NCBI RefSeq assembly: GCF_938036805.1
Contig: NZ_CALHWC010000137.1
Coordinates: 1 to 6,496, forward strand
Source of the DNA: an uncultured Streptococcus sp.
GTDB taxonomy: Bacteria; Bacillota; Bacilli; Lactobacillales; Streptococcaceae
Direction: 5' to 3'
Length of the DNA stretch: 6,496 nucleotides
The notes under the pieces are model-generated. The model did no database searches. It saw only the letters and a program-made list of their open reading frames with translations, and was not told the DNA's origin. This document shows, piece by piece, positions 5,053-6,496 of the stretch (the first letter of the stretch is position 1; each line of letters begins with the position of its first letter). The position numbers and the translations under genes are program-made.

Positions 5053-6207
5053 ATGAAACCAAATGATCATTTTTCTTTCTTGTCTAATAACCAGGTCAGT
5101 CAAGATATGAGCGGGCTGGTCCGTTATTATCTACCCATTGTGGGTAAGGATGCAGTGGCACTTTATCTTTATCTGGTTTCTTTTTGGGATAATGGAGCTC
5201 AGCAGCGACTTTTCAGCCATATTTTAAATCATCTTGATTTTGGTATGGAAGTGTTGGAGAGAAGTTTGGAGCGCCTATCAGCTATTGGATTGCTAGAGCT
5301 TTTCCAGACGGAGACAGGATTTTCCATCCGCCTCTATCCAACCTTGTCCGCTGAGGACTTCTTTGCTCACCATGTGTACAGTAGTCTTTTGGAGAAAAAG
5401 ATTGGTCAGGCGGCGGTAGATAAGCTACGACCGGAAAATCCAGCTGGGCAAAAGATCAGTCCTTCTTTTAGCCAGATTTATGGCATGGATGACGTCAGTC
5501 CGACGAGAACTAGTCGCCAAAATGATTTTGATTTGACGCATTTTAAACAGAGAATGGCTCAGGATGGCTTGCGTTTTGCAGATGAAAAAGCGGACCTCTT
5601 GGACTTGTTTGCCATTGCGGAGCAGAAGAAATGGACTTGGTATGAGACCTATGTCTTAGCGCGTGAAACGGCTGTGTCGCATGTGATTTCGACGAAAAGG
5701 ATGCAGCAAAAAATTCAGCAAAAGCCAGTTTCGGGAGACTTTTCTCCGCAAGAGCAGTCTATTATCCGTGAGGCCAAAAGCAAGCAGCCTCTACTCTTTT
5801 TGGCCGAAATCAAGAAAACCCGCCAAGCGGCCATTACGCGTAGTGAACGGAAGCTGATTCAGGATTTGGCAGAGATGGGACTGTTGGATGAAGTTATCAA
5901 TATCATCCTACTACTGACTTTTAATAAGGTGGATTCAGCCAATCTCAATGAAAAGTATGCCCTCAAGGTGGCCAATGACTTTTCTTATCAAAAGGTGGCC
6001 TCGGCTGAAGAGGCGGTCCTGAAAATCCGCGAGCGCAACCAGCAGACGAATAGTCGTCCTGCACAAGTCAGCCCAGCTTCTGCTAAAAGCAATGTGCCGA
6101 ATTGGAGTCAGCCGGATTACAAAAATGAAACCAGCTTAGAAAAACAAGCGGAACTAGAAGAACAAAAAAGAAGACTTTTAGCGAGACTGGAAGAAGGAGG
6201 CGATTAA
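5053..6207 (+). CDS. dnaB: Replication initiation / helicase-loading protein DnaB (DnaB/DnaD family)
   Basis: This is the Firmicutes DnaB, not the replicative helicase. It acts with DnaD and DnaI to load the helicase (DnaC in Bacillus nomenclature) at the origin and at restarted forks. The 384-residue protein is shorter than the roughly 470-residue Bacillus subtilis form. The N-terminal part (about 1-120) resembles a winged-helix DnaB/DnaD domain. The C-terminal helical DnaB_2-like domain includes Tyr302-xxx-Val306-xxx-Phe310, a relaxed form of the family YxxxIxxxW motif. A low-complexity linker (about 328-350) leads to NVPNWSQPDY and a charged Glu/Lys/Arg helix at the end. The start at 5053 has AAAAAGGAA (5032-5040) at a rather long 12-base spacing. 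The dnaI start follows the stop with no gap. Confidence 0.92.
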   Translation: MKPNDHFSFLSNNQVSQDMSGLVRYYLPIVGKDAVALYLYLVSFWDNGAQQRLFSHILNHLDFGMEVLERSLERLSAIGLLELFQTETGFSIRLYPTLSAEDFFAHHVYSSLLEKKIGQAAVDKLRPENPAGQKISPSFSQIYGMDDVSPTRTSRQNDFDLTHFKQRMAQDGLRFADEKADLLDLFAIAEQKKWTWYETYVLARETAVSHVISTKRMQQKIQQKPVSGDFSPQEQSIIREAKSKQPLLFLAEIKKTRQAAITRSERKLIQDLAEMGLLDEVINIILLLTFNKVDSANLNEKYALKVANDFSYQKVASAEEAVLKIRERNQQTNSRPAQVSPASAKSNVPNWSQPDYKNETSLEKQAELEEQKRRLLARLEEGGD

Positions 6208-6496
6208 ATGGAAAAAATAGGACAGGCAATGCCTCATATGAATAAAGTGAAGCAGTTTGATTATCAAAAATTGGTCCAGCAGATTTTAGCAGATCCAGAT
6301 ATCGCTGACTTTATCAGTCGAGAACAACTGTCTCCAACTGAAATTCAGCGGAGCATTTCTAAGTTCAATCAATACATTACCGAACGAGATCGCTTCCTGC
6401 TAGAAGATCAGAACTATATTGCTAAGGGTTATAAGCCGATTTTGGTGAAAAATGAAGGCTATGCGGATGTTGCCTATGAGGAAACGCCTGAGTTGA
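6208..6496 (+). CDS. dnaI: Helicase loader DnaI, N-terminal part
   Basis: The gene opens directly after the dnaB stop (TAA 6205-6207, ATG 6208-6210), with GAAGGAGG just upstream inside the dnaB end (6193-6200). Ninety-six codons are visible, starting MEKIGQAMPHMNKVKQFDYQ, and the gene continues beyond the window. The segment GYKPILVKNEGYADVAYEETP resembles the end of the DnaI N-terminal domain (GYHPKLVVNG... in B. subtilis), which contacts the replicative helicase. The AAA+ ATPase domain is off the edge, so the call depends on the N-terminus and on gene order. No cysteine occurs in the visible part, unlike the zinc-binding N-domain of B. subtilis DnaI. Confidence 0.88.
   Translation, partial: MEKIGQAMPHMNKVKQFDYQKLVQQILADPDIADFISREQLSPTEIQRSISKFNQYITERDRFLLEDQNYIAKGYKPILVKNEGYADVAYEETPEL

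Noticed and set aside
1..6496. CRISPR arrays, tRNA or rRNA genes, toxin-antitoxin or other defence modules
   Set aside because: No regularly spaced repeats, no cloverleaf or rRNA-like sequence, and all sizeable + strand genes belong to known housekeeping or transport families.

Overview
The window looks like a chromosomal segment from a Streptococcus, probably of the viridans group (species placement is inference). The evidence is the gene order accC-accD-accA closing a type II fatty-acid synthesis cluster, the nrdR-dnaB-dnaI replication cluster, a glycine riboswitch in front of a sodium:alanine symporter gene, moderate-to-low GC, strong AGGAGG-type ribosome binding sites and compact gene spacing. 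All recognised genes are on the + strand.

Region 1 (1-1784): the last codons of accC (biotin carboxylase), then accD and accA, the two carboxyltransferase subunits. Together with the biotin carrier AccB, these make the acetyl-CoA carboxylase that supplies malonyl-CoA. accD and accA overlap by the ATGA arrangement. A hairpin lies between accC and accD, and an intrinsic terminator follows accA.

Region 2 (1785-2811): an AhpD-like (carboxymuconolactone decarboxylase family) gene with its own putative promoter, then a gene-poor stretch of about 320 bases. That stretch holds a clearly recognisable second copy of the accA 3' end, broken by two in-frame stops, and a nine-codon micro-ORF that may be a transposase remnant. 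The AhpD gene therefore sits between an intact and a decayed accA tail, which suggests a past insertion or recombination event.

Region 3 (2812-4493): a sigma-A promoter, a single-aptamer glycine riboswitch, a terminator hairpin in the leader, and an AgcS-family amino-acid:sodium symporter gene closed by a strong terminator. The layout fits transcription attenuation, with glycine shutting off uptake.

Region 4 (4494-6496): an extended -10 promoter driving nrdR (repressor of ribonucleotide reductase genes), dnaB (DnaB/DnaD-family helicase-loading protein) and the start of dnaI (helicase loader), which runs off the right edge. The tight spacing indicates one operon, linking control of dNTP supply with replication initiation.

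I saw no CRISPR array, tRNA, rRNA, intact insertion sequence or obviously new defence system. The most notable items are the accA tail relic, the riboswitch switching geometry and the absence of cysteines in the visible DnaI N-terminus.
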